Origin: Maribellus sediminis
GTDB lineage: Bacteria; Bacteroidota; Bacteroidia; Bacteroidales; Prolixibacteraceae
DNA length: 64,000 bases
Reading direction: 5' to 3'
Assembly (NCBI RefSeq): GCF_011799805.1
Contig: NZ_WXUB01000005.1
Span: 1 to 64,000, forward strand
Shown: piece after piece, positions 63,382-64,000 of the stretch
How positions within the stretch are numbered: position 1 is the stretch's first letter
Layout: the number at the start of each line of letters is the position of its first letter
Made by a program: the position numbers and the translations under genes
The notes under the pieces: model-generated
What the model was told of the DNA's origin: nothing
Database searches by the model: none
What the model saw: the letters and a program-made list of their open reading frames with translations, nothing else

Positions 63382-63825
63382 TTATTCCGGTTTTATATTT
63401 TCCCCGTAAATGTAAAGGGTGTGGTGCGAAAGTTTGAAGTTGTTTTTTCGGCACGCATCTTCAATAATCTCCCTGATTCGCGGATCATAAAATTCAACGA
63501 CTTCTCCGTTGGTAATGTCGATGAGGTGATCGTGTTGCAGGGTTGCAAATGCCCGTTCAAACTGGGCAATGTTCTTTCCGAACTGGTGTTTAACCACCAG
63601 CTTGCAATCGAGTAACAGATCGATTGTGTTGTATAGTGTAGCACGACTGACGCGGTAGTTGTTGTTCTTCATCGAAATGTACAACGATTCGATGTCGAAA
63701 TGCCCGTCGCGACAATAAATTTCATCTAGAATAGCAAACCTTTCGGGAGTCTTTCTGTGTCCGTTCTTCTCCAGATATTCGGTAAACATGTTCCTTACCG
63801 TTTCCCGTGTCTTCTGGTTATTCAT
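63382..63825 (-). CDS. Fur-family transcriptional regulator lacking the CxxC zinc motif
   Basis: A 147-residue protein. The winged-helix DNA-binding part has [16 protein letters not shown] and [19 protein letters not shown]. The dimer domain has the HDH metal motif (98-100). In most Fur proteins the next residues form C-x2-C for structural zinc; here they read [12 protein letters not shown], so both Cys positions are replaced (Asp103, Asn106). No second CxxC occurs at the C-terminus. It may sense iron, zinc or peroxide, and cannot be assigned to a subclass by eye. It lies between relA/spoT and purA, a neighbourhood I recall from other Bacteroidota. It has a TATTTTTG box 25 bases upstream. Confidence 0.9.
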   Translation of the reverse strand: MNNQKTRETVRNMFTEYLEKNGHRKTPERFAILDEIYCRDGHFDIESLYISMKNNNYRVSRATLYNTIDLLLDCKLVVKHQFGKNIAQFERAFATLQHDHLIDITNGEVVEFYDPRIREIIEDACRKNNFKLSHHTLYIYGENIKPE

Positions 63826-63850
63826 AATTAAACCAATTTTAAATAGGACT

Positions 63851-63858
63851 CAAAAATA
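63851..63858 (-). promoter_or_regulatory. candidate -7 promoter box for the Fur-family gene
   Basis: On the minus strand TATTTTTG matches TAnnTTTG exactly, 25 bases before the ATG. No convincing -33 TTTG was found upstream. Confidence 0.4.
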
Positions 63859-63892
63859 AAATTTTTTTTGATTCTTTTAGAATGGATATAAA

Positions 63893-64000
63893 TTATTCAT
63901 TCAGGTTTTCAACACGAGTTACGTTTTCTATTCCTTTTATCGTTTTTAAACGGGAAATTAATTCGTGTAAGTCGTCGGCATTGTGGATATAAAGAAACAG
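63893..64000 (-). CDS. RelA/SpoT (p)ppGpp synthetase/hydrolase, C-terminal end only
   Basis: The last 35 codons of a minus-strand gene run in from the right edge and stop at TAA (63893-63895). The translation, LFLYIHNADDLHELISRLKT then IKGIENVTRVENLNE, matches the end of the ACT domain of long RelA/SpoT proteins (hydrophobic strand, helix with Leu-x2-Leu-Ile, then IKGIxxVxRV). The synthetase and hydrolase domains lie outside the window. The call is from this short segment and from the neighbouring fur and purA genes. Confidence 0.75.
   Translation of the reverse strand: MFLYIHNADDLHELISRLKTIKGIENVTRVENLNE

Noticed and set aside
63893-64000. An independent small gene at the right edge
   Set aside because: The frame runs off the window and matches the end of the RelA/SpoT ACT domain, so it is the tail of a longer gene.

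Overview
The window is a stretch of chromosome from a member of the Bacteroidota. Evidence for this is a SusC/SusD outer-membrane pair, a Porin_10-type barrel, DUF4831, promoters of the TAnnTTTG type, weak or absent Shine-Dalgarno sequences, and gene orders such as purH / mreBCD-mrdA-rodA and relA-fur-purA. The overall gene set and moderate GC would suit a marine or sediment Marinilabiliales / Prolixibacteraceae-like bacterium. That family-level placement is an inference from memory of gene content, not a computed phylogeny.

Layout. 1-135: the 3' part of a 5S rRNA and its terminator, the end of an rRNA operon. 0.2-8.8 kb: envelope and housekeeping genes (porin, Nudix CoA pyrophosphatase, LolC/E-type permease, UPF0104 membrane protein, rsmA-mgtE, MacB-type permease). 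9-16.3 kb: purH, then the rod-shape operon mreB-mreC-mreD-mrdA-rodA. 16.3-21.2 kb: an AcpH-like gene, a PfkB-fold protein that lacks the catalytic Asp, a DUF1338 oxygenase-like protein, PPK2 and an unassigned ATP-grasp-like protein. 21.6-26.3 kb: a SusC/SusD pair with no enzymes or regulators beside it. 26.4-32.0 kb: a four-gene efflux cluster (HlyD, FtsX/MacB permease, TolC, second HlyD) with no ATPase gene. 32.2-37.8 kb: EamA exporter, pgi, an approximately 800-base hairpin-rich non-coding island, a CDP-alcohol phosphatidyltransferase, gpsA and a 67-residue acidic protein. 37.9-44.2 kb: a fused 5-oxoprolinase followed by two tandem DUF819 membrane proteins. 44.3-48.9 kb: two small unknown envelope proteins, an Nramp-like carrier with altered metal-site motifs and two secreted alpha/beta hydrolases. 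49-58.7 kb: DUF481, NAD(P)HX repair, a Cys-rich radical SAM protein, aat, DUF4831, a POT peptide transporter and pepD. 58.8-64 kb: VOC protein, D-threonine-aldolase-like enzyme, pncB, purA, a Fur-family regulator lacking the usual CxxC, and the last 35 codons of relA/spoT.

How the genes work together. Several units are coherent: cell elongation (mreBCD-PBP2-RodA), purine synthesis (purH, purA), phospholipid precursor supply (gpsA and the CDP-alcohol transferase, which are convergent neighbours), peptide and pyroglutamate use (POT transporter, PepD, 5-oxoprolinase with its DUF819 partners), and pyridine nucleotide metabolism (pncB, NAD(P)HX repair). No phage, integrase, intact insertion sequence, CRISPR array or tRNA gene was recognised. 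I found no complete, obviously new multi-gene system. The best candidates for new biology are the palindrome island, the ATP-grasp/PPK2 neighbours, the oxoprolinase-DUF819 operon, and proteins of known families whose key residues are changed (PfkB, Nramp, Fur).
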